The translations under genes were made by a program, and so were the position numbers. Shown here in pieces: positions 1 to 7,549 of a stretch of DNA of 10,651 bases (position 1 is the first letter of the stretch; every line of letters starts with the position of its first letter). The stretch comes from CAZCZR01 sp964503455 (GTDB taxonomy: Bacteria; Bacillota; Clostridia; UBA1381): positions 1 through 10,651 of the forward strand of contig CAZCZR010000060.1 of NCBI GenBank assembly GCA_964503455.1, written 5' to 3'. The notes under the pieces are model-generated. The model saw nothing but the letters and a program-made list of their open reading frames with translations. It was not told the DNA's origin and ran no database searches.

Positions 1-9
1 ATATAAAAC

Positions 10-53
10 ACCTGAAAAAACAAAAGTGTTGAAATTTTTTGGATTTCAACACC
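10..53 (-). terminator. Rho-independent terminator of ftsH
   Basis: A perfect 10-bp inverted repeat (GTGTTGAAAT at 26-35, ATTTCAACAC at 43-52) encloses a 7-base loop. Read on the minus strand it is followed by a T-rich run (TTTTGTTTTTT, 25 down to 15). It begins 11 bases beyond the ftsH stop codon, so it ends that transcript. The stem is AT-rich in its inner half, but the T tract is strong. Confidence 0.85.
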
Positions 54-63
54 TTGTAACCGA

Positions 64-2100
64 TTAAATTGTATTATCGGATTCCTGTCCGGTTTCGCCG
101 CTCTTTTCCTCAAGCACCGGCTTCCTGTTCAGTATATCCATAAACTCCTGTCCGGTAATGGTCTCGCGCTCTATAAGGAACTCCGAGATCTCGTTCAGCT
201 TTTCCCTGTTGTCTTTTAGGATAGCGCACGCCTTGTCGTAACATTCCTTCACGACCTTTACGATCTCGCGGTCAAGCGCAGTTTTTGTTTCCTCCGAGCA
301 GTTGGAAACGTTTCTGCCGTCCAGATACTTATGCTGCACGCTTTCAAGCGCCGTCATGCCGAACTCGTCGGACATACCGTACTGCGCTATCATACTGCGC
401 GCCATAGCCGTGGCCTGCTCTATATCATTTGCCGCGCCCGTAGTCTTTATACCGAACACGATCTCCTCGGCGGCTCTTCCCGCCATGTAAACGGTGATCT
501 GATCGATTATCTCATCGCGCGACATCAGATAATGCTCCTCCTCGGGTACCTGCATGGTATAGCCGAGAGCGCCCATGGTACGCGGCACTATAGTGATCTT
601 TTGCACCGGCTGGGTATTTTTCTGCATCGCCGTTGCAAGCGCGTGACCGACCTCGTGATACGCCACTATGCGCTTTTCCTTCTCCGAAAGTATTCTATCC
701 TTCTTTTCCTTGCCGGCGATGATAAGCTCTACAGCCTCCATCAGATCCTCCTGCATAACGACGCTTCGTCCCATACGCACCGCGCGCAGAGCCGCCTCGT
801 TTACCATATTTGCAAGATCGGCTCCCACGGCGCCGCTTGTGGCAAGCGCCATTTCATGCAGGTCTATATCGTTTCCGAGCTTCACATTCTTTGCATGGAC
901 CTTCAGAATATCCTCTCTGCCCTTCAGGTCCGGCTTTTCGACTATTATTCTTCTGTCGAAGCGTCCCGGGCGCAGAAGCGCCTTATCAAGGATTTCGGGT
1001 CTGTTGGTAGCCGCGAGGATCACTACTCCCTTTGATGAGTCAAAGCCGTCCATCTCCGCCAAAAGCTGATTAAGAGTCTGCTCTCTTTCATCATTGGTGC
1101 TTAGCTGACTGTCGCGGCTTTTGCCTATAGCGTCTATCTCGTCTATAAAGATTATGCACGGAGCCTTCTCCGCCGCCTGCTTGAAAAGATCTCTTACCCT
1201 TGAAGCTCCGACACCGACAAACATCTCCACAAATTCCGAGCCTGAAAGCGAGAAAAACGGTACATTCGCCTCGCCCGCCACAGCTTTTGCAAGCATGGTC
1301 TTGCCCGTTCCCGGAGGGCCTACCAGCAGCGCGCCCTTCGGCTGCTTCGCGCCTATGGCGGTGTACTTCAGGGGATTGTGCAGGAAATCCACTATCTCAT
1401 TCAAAGACTCCTTCGCTTCCTCCTGACCTGCCACATCAGCGAAGGTAACGCCCGTTTTCGCCTGCATATACACCTTGGCGTTGGACTGTCCCACACCCAT
1501 AATTCCGCCGCCTCCGCCGAAGCGCTTGAACACAACGCGCGAAAATATGAAGAATATCAGCCCCATCATCAAAAGCGGCAGTATCCACGTCACGAACAGC
1601 TCCGTGAACCAGCTGTGCGTTTCCACCGGCGTTTGGTACTTGACGTTATGAGCGTCAAGCAGCGGTATAAGCGATTCGTCGTTTATATATCCCGTGGTAT
1701 ATTCCTTGCGCGCAGCCTTTGTCATTGACGGATACATCATTTTGTAATAATCGAGTATCGTTTCCGGCTGCTGCAGCTCTCCGCCGGTGCTTGAGTCGCT
1801 GTCGGTTGACAGCTTTTCGTAGGCTGTAATGGTATTTCCCTCAAAGACAACCTCCTCTATTTTGTCCTCGGAAATAAGCTTTTTCATCTCGTCAAAGCTT
1901 ATTTCGCTGCCGTTTTCGGAGCCGAGCATAGCGCTTAATGCCATATTCAGCACCACTGTAAGCACTATGGATATTATAAGGAATATCAATATGGGATTTT
2001 TATAGGGCGGACGTTTCGGACCGCCGCCCGGCTTTCTGTCCGGCATATAACCATGATCGTTTCTGTTTGATTTATTATTATTATTATTTCCCGGTGGCAT
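64..2100 (-). CDS. ftsH: FtsH, membrane-bound ATP-dependent zinc metalloprotease
   Basis: A 678-residue membrane-anchored AAA+ protease that unfolds and degrades misfolded membrane proteins and selected cytosolic regulators. Membrane segments lie near residues 36-58 and 168-190, flanking an extracytoplasmic domain of about 105 residues. The AAA+ module carries Walker A GPPGTGKT (261-268), pore motif FVGVG (294-298), Walker B IFIDEID (317-323) and a second region of homology with arginines 377, 380 and 383. The protease domain has HEVGH (482-486) and a probable third zinc ligand, Asp559. All key residues are present and length is slightly above the usual 610-650. I chose the ATG at 2098-2100 because GGAGG (2107-2111) sits 6 bases ahead; an upstream in-frame ATG at 2154 would add 18 residues unlike FtsH and lacks a clear site. 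The N-terminus has five consecutive Asn and a Gly/Pro-rich stretch. It appears monocistronic, without the tilS/hpt neighbours common in Firmicutes. Confidence 0.97.
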   Translation of the reverse strand: MPPGNNNNNKSNRNDHGYMPDRKPGGGPKRPPYKNPILIFLIISIVLTVVLNMALSAMLGSENGSEISFDEMKKLISEDKIEEVVFEGNTITAYEKLSTDSDSSTGGELQQPETILDYYKMMYPSMTKAARKEYTTGYINDESLIPLLDAHNVKYQTPVETHSWFTELFVTWILPLLMMGLIFFIFSRVVFKRFGGGGGIMGVGQSNAKVYMQAKTGVTFADVAGQEEAKESLNEIVDFLHNPLKYTAIGAKQPKGALLVGPPGTGKTMLAKAVAGEANVPFFSLSGSEFVEMFVGVGASRVRDLFKQAAEKAPCIIFIDEIDAIGKSRDSQLSTNDEREQTLNQLLAEMDGFDSSKGVVILAATNRPEILDKALLRPGRFDRRIIVEKPDLKGREDILKVHAKNVKLGNDIDLHEMALATSGAVGADLANMVNEAALRAVRMGRSVVMQEDLMEAVELIIAGKEKKDRILSEKEKRIVAYHEVGHALATAMQKNTQPVQKITIVPRTMGALGYTMQVPEEEHYLMSRDEIIDQITVYMAGRAAEEIVFGIKTTGAANDIEQATAMARSMIAQYGMSDEFGMTALESVQHKYLDGRNVSNCSEETKTALDREIVKVVKECYDKACAILKDNREKLNEISEFLIERETITGQEFMDILNRKPVLEEKSGETGQESDNTI
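2074..2088 (-). repeat. In-frame AAT trinucleotide repeat (5 copies) in ftsH
   Basis: Five tandem AAT codons encode Asn5-Asn9 of FtsH in the cytoplasmic tail before the first membrane segment. The tract is short and in frame, so any slippage would change tail length by whole residues without disrupting the protease. Confidence 0.7.
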
Positions 2101-2162
2101 AAAATTCCTCCATCTCTTTTCGATCGTAAAGTCTGTACAGCAATGTATAAACACTGCATTTT

Positions 2163-2196
2163 ATTATATTGTACCACTCTTTCGAAACAATTGCAA
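2163..2196 (-). promoter_or_regulatory. Sigma-A-type promoter of ftsH
   Basis: On the minus strand a -35 box TTGCAA (2191-2196) is separated by exactly 17 bases from a -10 box TACAAT (2168-2173), with TG one base before the -10 (extended -10). An overlapping alternative is TTGTTT (2185-2190), 16 bases, TATAAT (2163-2168). Transcription would begin about 60 bases ahead of the ATG at 2100. The same layout recurs ahead of three other genes here. Confidence 0.75.
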
Positions 2197-2250
2197 GATG
2201 AAAATGATGAAATTATTGAACTATCTGTAAACATTTAAACGGATAGCGCA

Positions 2251-2287
2251 AAAACCGCCGTACCGTTTATTCGCGGCGCGGCGGTTT
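2251..2287 (-). terminator. Rho-independent terminator of the beta-propeller/SLH gene
   Basis: A perfect 9-bp GC-rich stem (AAACCGCCG at 2252-2260, CGGCGGTTT at 2279-2287) has an 18-base loop. On the minus strand the stem runs into TTTTT then GCGC. It lies 37 bases past the stop of the gene ending at 2324. The plus-strand side is also T-rich, so it could work in both directions, but no plus-strand gene needs it. Confidence 0.8.
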
Positions 2288-2323
2288 GCTGTTTTTGATT
2301 TTTAAAAAATGCCTTAAAGGTCC

Positions 2324-3958
2324 TTATATTATCATCATCTTCGCCGCCTGCTTCTTTGTGAGAGGAGCGTCGGCGTCTGCTACGGACGCCGCTATAACGC
2401 CCGCCTTTTCAAGCATGGTGAGAGCTTCTCCGCAGGTTATGGCGTCGAGCGGTCTGAACAAGCCGTTTTCCTCGGGAACTATGCCGAGCTTGGCTGCGAT
2501 ATTTACAGCCTCGCAGAAATAGTCGCGGCGCAGAACATCCTTGAAGGTGTTCACCTTATACGCCCTGAGGTTTAAGTTATTCACCAGCAAAACAACGAAA
2601 TCCGCGCGGCTTATCGTATCGTCCCCGTCATCCGTCTGACCCGATGCGCACTTAAGCGCCCACGGGAGAATATCGTTTGTGGTGAAATCCTTCGTGATGT
2701 AGTTCACAGCGTACTGCTTCGGATCCATCTGACTGCCCCAGTAGCGGGTCCAGTCGTAAAGGCGCTTCGGCTGCGGACGCGTATACGGCACAGCCGCCTT
2801 TGTCAAGTCAACCTCTTTCGCCGAATAGATTTCTATCTTTTCGTCATCGTATATAAGTATCTGCGGCTGACCGTCGCCCACAAGATCCGTCCACATGATA
2901 TGGCCGTCGAACGGGAAAGTGAATATCGGGTTCATATGACCGTCATATATGGCTGCGGGAAGTCCGCTTCTTTTATAAGCAAGAAGATGATCTCTGCCTG
3001 TGCCGTCAAAGTTATGGATTGTGGTGGCGATAGAGGACCATCCGGGGACCTTTCTGTCCTCCTTGAACAGCGTGTTGCCCTTGTAGTCGATCAGGAACAA
3101 ACCGTCCTTGCCCTCGGGGCCGCTTCTGTCTATTCTGTCAAGTCCGCCTACCTCGGTACCCTTGTTTTCGGGCAGAAAGTTGCCCATGGCGATATTTTGC
3201 GATTCAACCGTATCCGTGTATCTCCACAGGAGCTTGCCGTCCCATGTATGAGCCGTGGTGTCAAGACCGCCCACAAGCACCGCCGGACCCGTAGCCGGAT
3301 CCTGATCCAGATCGCCTACCCATACACAGTCGGCGTGATCAAGCATATCTATTGTCCACAGCGTGTTTCCGTCGCCGTCGAGAACAGTATATCCCGCCAC
3401 AAGCTCATCTCTGCCGTCGCCGTTGAGGTCATAGGGCCACGGATAATGTCCGATATTGCCCTTGAACGTCCACATCACCTGATAGTTTCTGTCAAGCGCC
3501 CACAGCTGATGGTATCTGTTCTTTAAAATAATATTCTGCGGATAACCGGTTCCCTCAAGGTCCGCGATGATAATGCAGTCATGCGCGTACGGATTGGGGA
3601 TATGGTGCTTTTCCTTAAGCGTGCCTGTCGCGCCGTCATAGATGTGCAGCTCGCCGTCCATACAGCACAGGAACTCGTTGTTTCCGTCATTGTCTATGTC
3701 GTAGATCTGGGCAGGTATATCCGCGCCGCTGCGTGTTACCGTCGGGTCGGGCGTTCCTATCTGCCAAAGCATTTCACCGTTAAGATCAAATGCTGTCGCG
3801 CACACTACCGAATGGGGGAAGTATCTGTCATCAAACCCGTTGTCGGGCTGTACCATGACAATTTCCATTATTCCGTCTCCGTTCAGGTCTCCGAGCCACA
3901 TTCTGCAGCCTTTGCCGCACCTTGCGGTATCAATGCGCTTCAAAAAATATGTATCCAT
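2324..3958 (-). CDS. FG-GAP/VCBS-like beta-propeller protein with C-terminal SLH-like region, no signal peptide
   Basis: A 544-residue protein of unknown function. Residues 15-380 form a beta-propeller-like region with recurring acidic calcium-loop motifs: GDLNGDG (23-29), DIDNDGNNE (87-95), DLNGDGRDE (177-185), DLDQD (216-220), NFDGTGRD (316-323) and DLVGDGQ (358-364), alternating with strands ending in Trp (GEMLW, NTLW, GKLLW). Residues 448-520 resemble a degenerate SLH repeat (ISRADFVVLLV, LGIVPEENGLFRPLDAITCGEAL). The start is uncertain. ATG 3958 has AGAAGGG about 12 bases ahead. A TTG at 3991 would add 11 residues but lies inside a small hairpin with a weak site. An in-frame stop four codons before the TTG closes the frame, so no signal peptide can be encoded upstream. 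Calcium-loop propellers occur in rhamnogalacturonan lyases (PL11) and other surface proteins; I cannot assign an activity. The gene is monocistronic. Confidence 0.88.
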   Translation of the reverse strand: MDTYFLKRIDTARCGKGCRMWLGDLNGDGIMEIVMVQPDNGFDDRYFPHSVVCATAFDLNGEMLWQIGTPDPTVTRSGADIPAQIYDIDNDGNNEFLCCMDGELHIYDGATGTLKEKHHIPNPYAHDCIIIADLEGTGYPQNIILKNRYHQLWALDRNYQVMWTFKGNIGHYPWPYDLNGDGRDELVAGYTVLDGDGNTLWTIDMLDHADCVWVGDLDQDPATGPAVLVGGLDTTAHTWDGKLLWRYTDTVESQNIAMGNFLPENKGTEVGGLDRIDRSGPEGKDGLFLIDYKGNTLFKEDRKVPGWSSIATTIHNFDGTGRDHLLAYKRSGLPAAIYDGHMNPIFTFPFDGHIMWTDLVGDGQPQILIYDDEKIEIYSAKEVDLTKAAVPYTRPQPKRLYDWTRYWGSQMDPKQYAVNYITKDFTTNDILPWALKCASGQTDDGDDTISRADFVVLLVNNLNLRAYKVNTFKDVLRRDYFCEAVNIAAKLGIVPEENGLFRPLDAITCGEALTMLEKAGVIAASVADADAPLTKKQAAKMMII

Positions 3959-3976
3959 AATGTACTTGATCCCTTC

Positions 3977-3991
3977 TTGGCGTAAAGCCAA
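3977..3991 (-). other. Small leader hairpin ahead of the propeller/SLH gene
   Basis: A perfect 5-bp inverted repeat, TTGGC (3977-3981) and GCCAA (3987-3991) with loop GTAAA, lies within the predicted mRNA leader just before the AGAAGGG ribosome site. It covers the alternative TTG start and would hinder its use, which favours the ATG at 3958. It may be only a 5' stabilising hairpin. Confidence 0.45.
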
Positions 3992-4028
3992 ATTTTCTTT
4001 TTATTATGAAGTTCTTTATACAGGTGTT

Positions 4029-4057
4029 ATTGTATCACTTTCTTTACATGATTACAA
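4029..4057 (-). promoter_or_regulatory. Promoter of the propeller/SLH gene
   Basis: The minus strand shows TTGTAA (-35, 4052-4057), a 17-base spacer ending in TGA, and TACAAT (-10, 4029-4034). This is an extended -10 promoter with the same plan as those of ftsH, the SLH gene and the symporter gene. Initiation near 4022 gives a leader of about 64 bases to the ATG at 3958. Confidence 0.7.
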
Positions 4058-4064
4058 GTCTTTT

Positions 4065-4089
4065 GACAAAAAATATTACACAAATATTT
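4065..4089 (-). terminator. Possible weak terminator of the flavoprotein gene
   Basis: A perfect but entirely A/T 7-bp stem (AAATATT at 4071-4077, AATATTT at 4083-4089) has a 5-base loop and on the minus strand continues into a run of T before GTC. It starts 22 bases past the flavoprotein stop at 4111. Low stability makes termination inefficient, so some readthrough into the propeller gene is possible. Confidence 0.35.
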
Positions 4090-4110
4090 CACGGATAACG
4101 CAGGATATGC

Positions 4111-5316
4111 TTATATATTTTGCATTGCGGCATTTTTACCCGCCGTGTATCCCGACGCCCATGCCCACTGAAGATTAAATCCTCCGCAGTCGCCGTCTAT
4201 ATCCATAAGCTCGCCGCAGATATAAAGTCCGCCGATTTTTTTCGATTCCAAGGTTTTGGGATTGATTTCTCCCGTGCGCACGCCGCCCCTTGTTACCTGA
4301 GCGTTTGCCCACGGCATAGTGCCTGTCACAGGGAACTCCCACGCTTTTATCTTTGCCGCCATGCGTCTTGTTTCCCTGATGCTCACGCTTGCCGAATCCC
4401 TTGAAAACGGCCCGATGCCGCACTCTTTCATAAGAGCCATTGCAATGCGCCTGTCAAGTATGCCGGTAAGCCAGCAGTCAAGCGGCTTATACGAGGCTTT
4501 CGCCGCCTCCAGAAGCTCCGCCGCTTCTTGGTATCCGTACTCCGGCATTATGTCCGCCTCTATCACATCTCCCGCCTTTGCCCTTGACGATATGGAAAAC
4601 ACAGGCGGCCCCGAAATGCCGTAATCGGTGAACAGCAGCTCTCCGGCTTCGGTATACGGCGTGCCTTTTATGCTGAGCGCCGCGTTTATTTTCAGCCCCT
4701 TAACCGATCTTACCGATGTATTGGAGGTTTTAAGCTGCACAAGCGAGGGTGACAGAGCTGTCACCGAGTGACCGAGAGCCTTTGCTATAGCGTATCCGCT
4801 TCCGTCCGAGCCGAGTGACGGCGAAGCCTTTCCTCCGGCGGCGAGTATAACGGCGTCCGCCGAAACGTTTCTTCCGTCGGAGGCGATCACCGTAAAAACG
4901 CCGCTTTTTTTTGACACGCTTTTTACATTAAAGTCCGTCAAAACGCTTACTCCGAGCCTTTCAAGCTCAAAGCGCAGCACGTCAAGCACAGCCGACGCTC
5001 TTCCGCAGTAGGGATAGACCTTCCCGTCATCCTCCTCCCTGCACAAAAGTCCCAGCTCCGAAAAAAATCCCAGCGTTTTTCCGGCGTTAAAATATTTTTC
5101 CGCCGCCTCCGCGATAAACGCCGCATCCTCTCCGTGATACCTGTCAGCGCAGGCGTACATATTGGTGAGATTGCAGCGTCCGTTGCCGGTGGCAAGTATC
5201 TTTTTTCCGATGCGCTTTTCCTTTTCGAGGATAACTGTCCCCGCGCCCGAACGCGCCGCCGCTATCGCCGCGGTAATGCCCGATGCTCCTCCGCCTATGA
5301 CCGCTATATTCTTCAT
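4111..5316 (-). CDS. BaiN/HI0933-family NAD(P)/FAD-dependent oxidoreductase
   Basis: A 401-residue flavoprotein of the HI0933/YhiN (BaiN/RdsA) family; a characterised clostridial member takes part in reductive bile-acid metabolism, but most have no known substrate. The N-terminal dinucleotide fold has GGGASG (8-13). The family signature TGNGRCNLTN is at 43-52, a second FAD segment (ILAAGG, GSDGSGY) lies near 157-175, and the C-terminal FAD-contact region includes GGVRTGEI (344-351), YICGELMDIDGDCGG (365-379) and QWAWASG (383-389). Length is close to the family norm and no key motif is missing, so it should be an active soluble flavoenzyme. The ATG at 5314-5316 has a GGGGG ribosome site 8 bases ahead. 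Only 21 bases separate the start from the branched terminator upstream, leaving no room for a promoter between them. Transcription therefore comes by readthrough or from a promoter within or before that structure. Confidence 0.93.
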   Translation of the reverse strand: MKNIAVIGGGASGITAAIAAARSGAGTVILEKEKRIGKKILATGNGRCNLTNMYACADRYHGEDAAFIAEAAEKYFNAGKTLGFFSELGLLCREEDDGKVYPYCGRASAVLDVLRFELERLGVSVLTDFNVKSVSKKSGVFTVIASDGRNVSADAVILAAGGKASPSLGSDGSGYAIAKALGHSVTALSPSLVQLKTSNTSVRSVKGLKINAALSIKGTPYTEAGELLFTDYGISGPPVFSISSRAKAGDVIEADIMPEYGYQEAAELLEAAKASYKPLDCWLTGILDRRIAMALMKECGIGPFSRDSASVSIRETRRMAAKIKAWEFPVTGTMPWANAQVTRGGVRTGEINPKTLESKKIGGLYICGELMDIDGDCGGFNLQWAWASGYTAGKNAAMQNI

Positions 5317-5330
5317 ACCGTTTTCCCCCG

Positions 5331-5395
5331 CAAAAAACGCCGGTGTCCGACCTCTTTAGTTCCCTTTCGGAACAGATTACCGTCAAACACCGGCG
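5331..5395 (-). terminator. Large branched terminator or attenuator between SLH gene and flavoprotein gene
   Basis: A perfect 9-bp GC-rich stem (CGCCGGTGT at 5338-5346, ACACCGGCG at 5387-5395) is followed on the minus strand by six T, so it ends the SLH-protein transcript. Unlike an ordinary terminator it encloses 40 bases, which hold a second perfect hairpin (GTTCC 5359-5363, GGAAC 5369-5373) flanked by conserved-looking single-stranded stretches. Because it sits directly ahead of the flavoprotein ribosome site, it could also act as an attenuator for that gene. It matches no riboswitch class that I recognise. Confidence 0.75.
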
Positions 5396-5414
5396 CTTGT
5401 ATACGCTGTATTTA

Positions 5415-7247
5415 TTACGCCGCTTCCGACATCACGACTACCATTGTCGCGGTAAACGCGCCGTTGCTGGTAGTGCCTATGCAGTTTACGGTGCTTCCCG
5501 TTGTGACATCCTCGATATCTATCTCGTGGGTTGTCTTAGCGTTCATTATCTTGGACTTGTTCTTTACCACATACACGTTCTCGGTCTTTACTGTGCCGCC
5601 GTCGGTATACTCAACCTTGATGAAGCCGAACGCCGGATTGACTGCCGTTACCGTTCCGGTAATGCTGCCCTCCGTTGTCTGCACCGACACAGCCGAAATA
5701 GCGACTATGGCGTTGCTTTCAAGCGTTACAGTAATATCATCGCCGACTCTGAAATCGTAAAGCGTTCCGGCATTGCCGTTAATGGTAATCTCGGCGGTGT
5801 TGGGTATGTCGTAGCTCTTTTCCTCGCCGTTTATTGAAACGATCATAGAGCTTTGGTTGGATATTGTTATCGACTTTATCACACCCTGCTTTGCCGAACG
5901 CGATGATGTTGCGACAAGCTTTGTAACCACTCCGTACTCAAGCGTGAGATCCACCTTGTCGCCCTCGTATATCGACTGGAAGTTGACGTCATTGCCGTTT
6001 TTCGTTACATCGACCGTAGTCGAAACGGGGTAGGTCTTGCCGTCGTATTCCGATGAAGAGTGAGCTATGGTTATTTCAAATGGATCCTGGGATATTTCCT
6101 CAAGAACGGCTCCCGTGATAGTGCTTGTTTTCTTTTCGCCCGAAATCGCCGTTATAAGTCCGCCCTCTATCGTAAGCGTCATTATCTCGCCGTTTTTATT
6201 GAACGAAGCCATTGTTGCCGACTCGCCGTTATAAGTGATAGTAACCTTGTCGGCACACTGTATCGTTTCCTGCTCCCCGCCGTTTAAGGGTTGTATCGTG
6301 ACAGAGGTAACGCTGCCGCCGGAGCTTGTGAATCCGATATATGTACCCGATATTTCTCTGTCCGACTCGGCGGACAGAGCGTCTACCGTCATAAGAGCGC
6401 CGTTCGAGAACGACAGCACCGACTTGACATTCTCCGGCATGAACTTGGGCTGTGTCTGCTCGCCCTTTATGGTCATGGAGGTCGAATCGGTATACGCCTT
6501 TTCTATCTCGTCATCGCCGTCAAGGTACACGATATTCTCATTGTCCGCGTCCACCTTAACAAGCTTTGCTTCTTTATATACATATTTCGTTTTATCCACG
6601 GTACGCGAAAGCATGACTGCCATCTGAGCGCGGTTCACTCCGGTAAGAGGCGAGAAGGTATTGTCCTCCATACCTGTCATTATGCCCTGCTTGCTCGCGT
6701 ATGATACATACTGAAGCGACGACTGCGGAATGTCCTTGGTGTCCGAATAATCAAGAGATACCGCCGTATCGGCCTTGGCGTCCTTTTCGCCGTACATCGC
6801 CTTGGTGATGATAACGGCAGCCTCATGACGCGGCATAGCCTCGTTCTTTTTGGAGCCGGCGAGATAAGTATTCAGATCCTCATCCTTCAAAACACCCTTC
6901 GCCATAAGATACGCTATATCCTCATTGCCCCACGGGAGCGCGCAAGCGCTTATCTTATCGGCGTATTTCTCCGTTGCCCATTCCGTTATCGGCTCGTTGA
7001 CATCCTCTGTCGAACCCATTGCCCTTGCGAAAAGCGCCAGCACCTCAAGACGCGTAACATCATTTCCGGGGCGGAAGGTCCCGTCATCATAACCGTTTAT
7101 TATGCCGGCGTCCGCCATATCGTCAATATATGTCTTTGCCCACTCATACTCTCCGCTGACATCCGGAAATGACGCGGCGGAAACGCTCACAAGCTGAGAA
7201 AGCGCCATAGCAGCCGCTGCCGCAACGCTTATAATTTTCTTTTTCAT
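5415..7247 (-). CDS. Exported S-layer-homology protein with five C-terminal beta repeats
   Basis: A 610-residue surface protein. Residues 1-24 are a classical signal peptide (Lys-rich start, Ala-rich core, probable cleavage after VSA-24). Three SLH repeats follow: about 26-75 (FPDV, GYDDGTFRPGNDVTRLE), 96-150 (PWGNEDIAYLMAKGVL, MPRHEAAVIITKAM) and 168-216 (YSDTKDIP, MTGMEDNTFSPLTGVNRAQMA). SLH domains anchor proteins non-covalently to pyruvylated secondary cell-wall polymers. From 225 to 610 the chain is a series of about five diverged 75-residue beta units with no catalytic motif, suggesting a structural S-layer-like or scaffold role. The ATG at 7245-7247 has an AAAGGAAAGGA ribosome site. 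A strong promoter with a 100-base leader and its own terminator suggest high independent expression, as for an S-layer component. Whether it is the main S-layer protein cannot be told from sequence. Confidence 0.9.
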   Translation of the reverse strand: MKKKIISVAAAAAMALSQLVSVSAASFPDVSGEYEWAKTYIDDMADAGIINGYDDGTFRPGNDVTRLEVLALFARAMGSTEDVNEPITEWATEKYADKISACALPWGNEDIAYLMAKGVLKDEDLNTYLAGSKKNEAMPRHEAAVIITKAMYGEKDAKADTAVSLDYSDTKDIPQSSLQYVSYASKQGIMTGMEDNTFSPLTGVNRAQMAVMLSRTVDKTKYVYKEAKLVKVDADNENIVYLDGDDEIEKAYTDSTSMTIKGEQTQPKFMPENVKSVLSFSNGALMTVDALSAESDREISGTYIGFTSSGGSVTSVTIQPLNGGEQETIQCADKVTITYNGESATMASFNKNGEIMTLTIEGGLITAISGEKKTSTITGAVLEEISQDPFEITIAHSSSEYDGKTYPVSTTVDVTKNGNDVNFQSIYEGDKVDLTLEYGVVTKLVATSSRSAKQGVIKSITISNQSSMIVSINGEEKSYDIPNTAEITINGNAGTLYDFRVGDDITVTLESNAIVAISAVSVQTTEGSITGTVTAVNPAFGFIKVEYTDGGTVKTENVYVVKNKSKIMNAKTTHEIDIEDVTTGSTVNCIGTTSNGAFTATMVVVMSEAA

Positions 7248-7352
7248 TATCTCACATTCCTTTCCTTTTTAGACTCACAGCATGATTATTTTGCGGATTT
7301 ATCTTTATTTCATACATAATGCATTTTCTTAATCATACAAGTATACATCGTA

Positions 7353-7381
7353 ATTATACCACACTCTGATGAATATTGCAA
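7353..7381 (-). promoter_or_regulatory. Strong promoter of the SLH-protein gene
   Basis: The minus strand shows TTGCAA (-35, 7376-7381), a 17-base spacer ending TGG, and a consensus TATAAT (-10, 7353-7358). Initiation near 7346 gives a leader of about 100 bases to the ATG at 7247. This is the best-matching promoter in the window. Confidence 0.82.
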
Positions 7382-7482
7382 GTACTTTGAAGGATTTTTT
7401 TGTCGGATTTTTGTGGGAGTAAATTCCCAAAGTAAATTTGGGTGTAAATTTATTCCAAATCCGAATCCGATCCGGCGATTGG
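7382..7482 (-). promoter_or_regulatory. Upstream region of the SLH promoter with AATTTAC direct repeats
   Basis: This completes the account of the 302-base gap between 7248 and 7549. On the minus strand AATTTAC occurs three times (within 7444-7450, 7432-7438 and 7419-7425), spaced 12-13 bases apart. A perfect inverted repeat CCCAAA/TTTGGG (7426-7431, 7437-7442) lies between two of them. A GGATTTTT motif occurs twice (7392-7411). The cluster ends about 40 bases before the -35 box, a suitable place for an activator or UP-like element. No gene is seen in this gap. Confidence 0.4.
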
Positions 7483-7524
7483 CAAAAAAATGCAGGTGCG
7501 GGTTTTGCGCCGCATCTGCATTTT
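7483..7524 (-). terminator. Rho-independent terminator of the symporter gene
   Basis: A 12-bp stem (7490-7501 with 7510-7521; one A:C mismatch on the minus strand, which would be a G:U pair on the plus) has an 8-base loop. The minus-strand product continues into seven T (7489-7483). It lies about 29 bases beyond the symporter stop at 7550. Confidence 0.85.
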
Positions 7525-7549
7525 CGCAAATGTCGTATAAAATATGTAA

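Noticed and set aside
331..1035. Long open frame (234 codons) on the plus strand, antisense to ftsH
   Set aside because: It overlies conserved AAA+ and protease coding sequence on the other strand, has no recognisable domain, and reads as a by-product of ftsH codon use.
2101..2154. Longer ftsH start giving 18 extra residues
   Set aside because: The extra stretch is unlike FtsH N-termini and has no good ribosome site, while ATG 2100 has GGAGG at 6 bases; the upstream ATG also lies very close to the predicted promoter.
2324..3958. Firm naming of the propeller protein as a PL11 rhamnogalacturonan lyase
   Set aside because: Calcium-loop propellers are shared by several families, there is no signal peptide, and I could not identify the PL11 N-terminal domain or catalytic signature by eye.
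7329..7529. Small minus-strand open frame in the gap between the symporter and SLH genes
   Set aside because: It runs through the symporter terminator and the SLH promoter; no ribosome site and no recognisable product.
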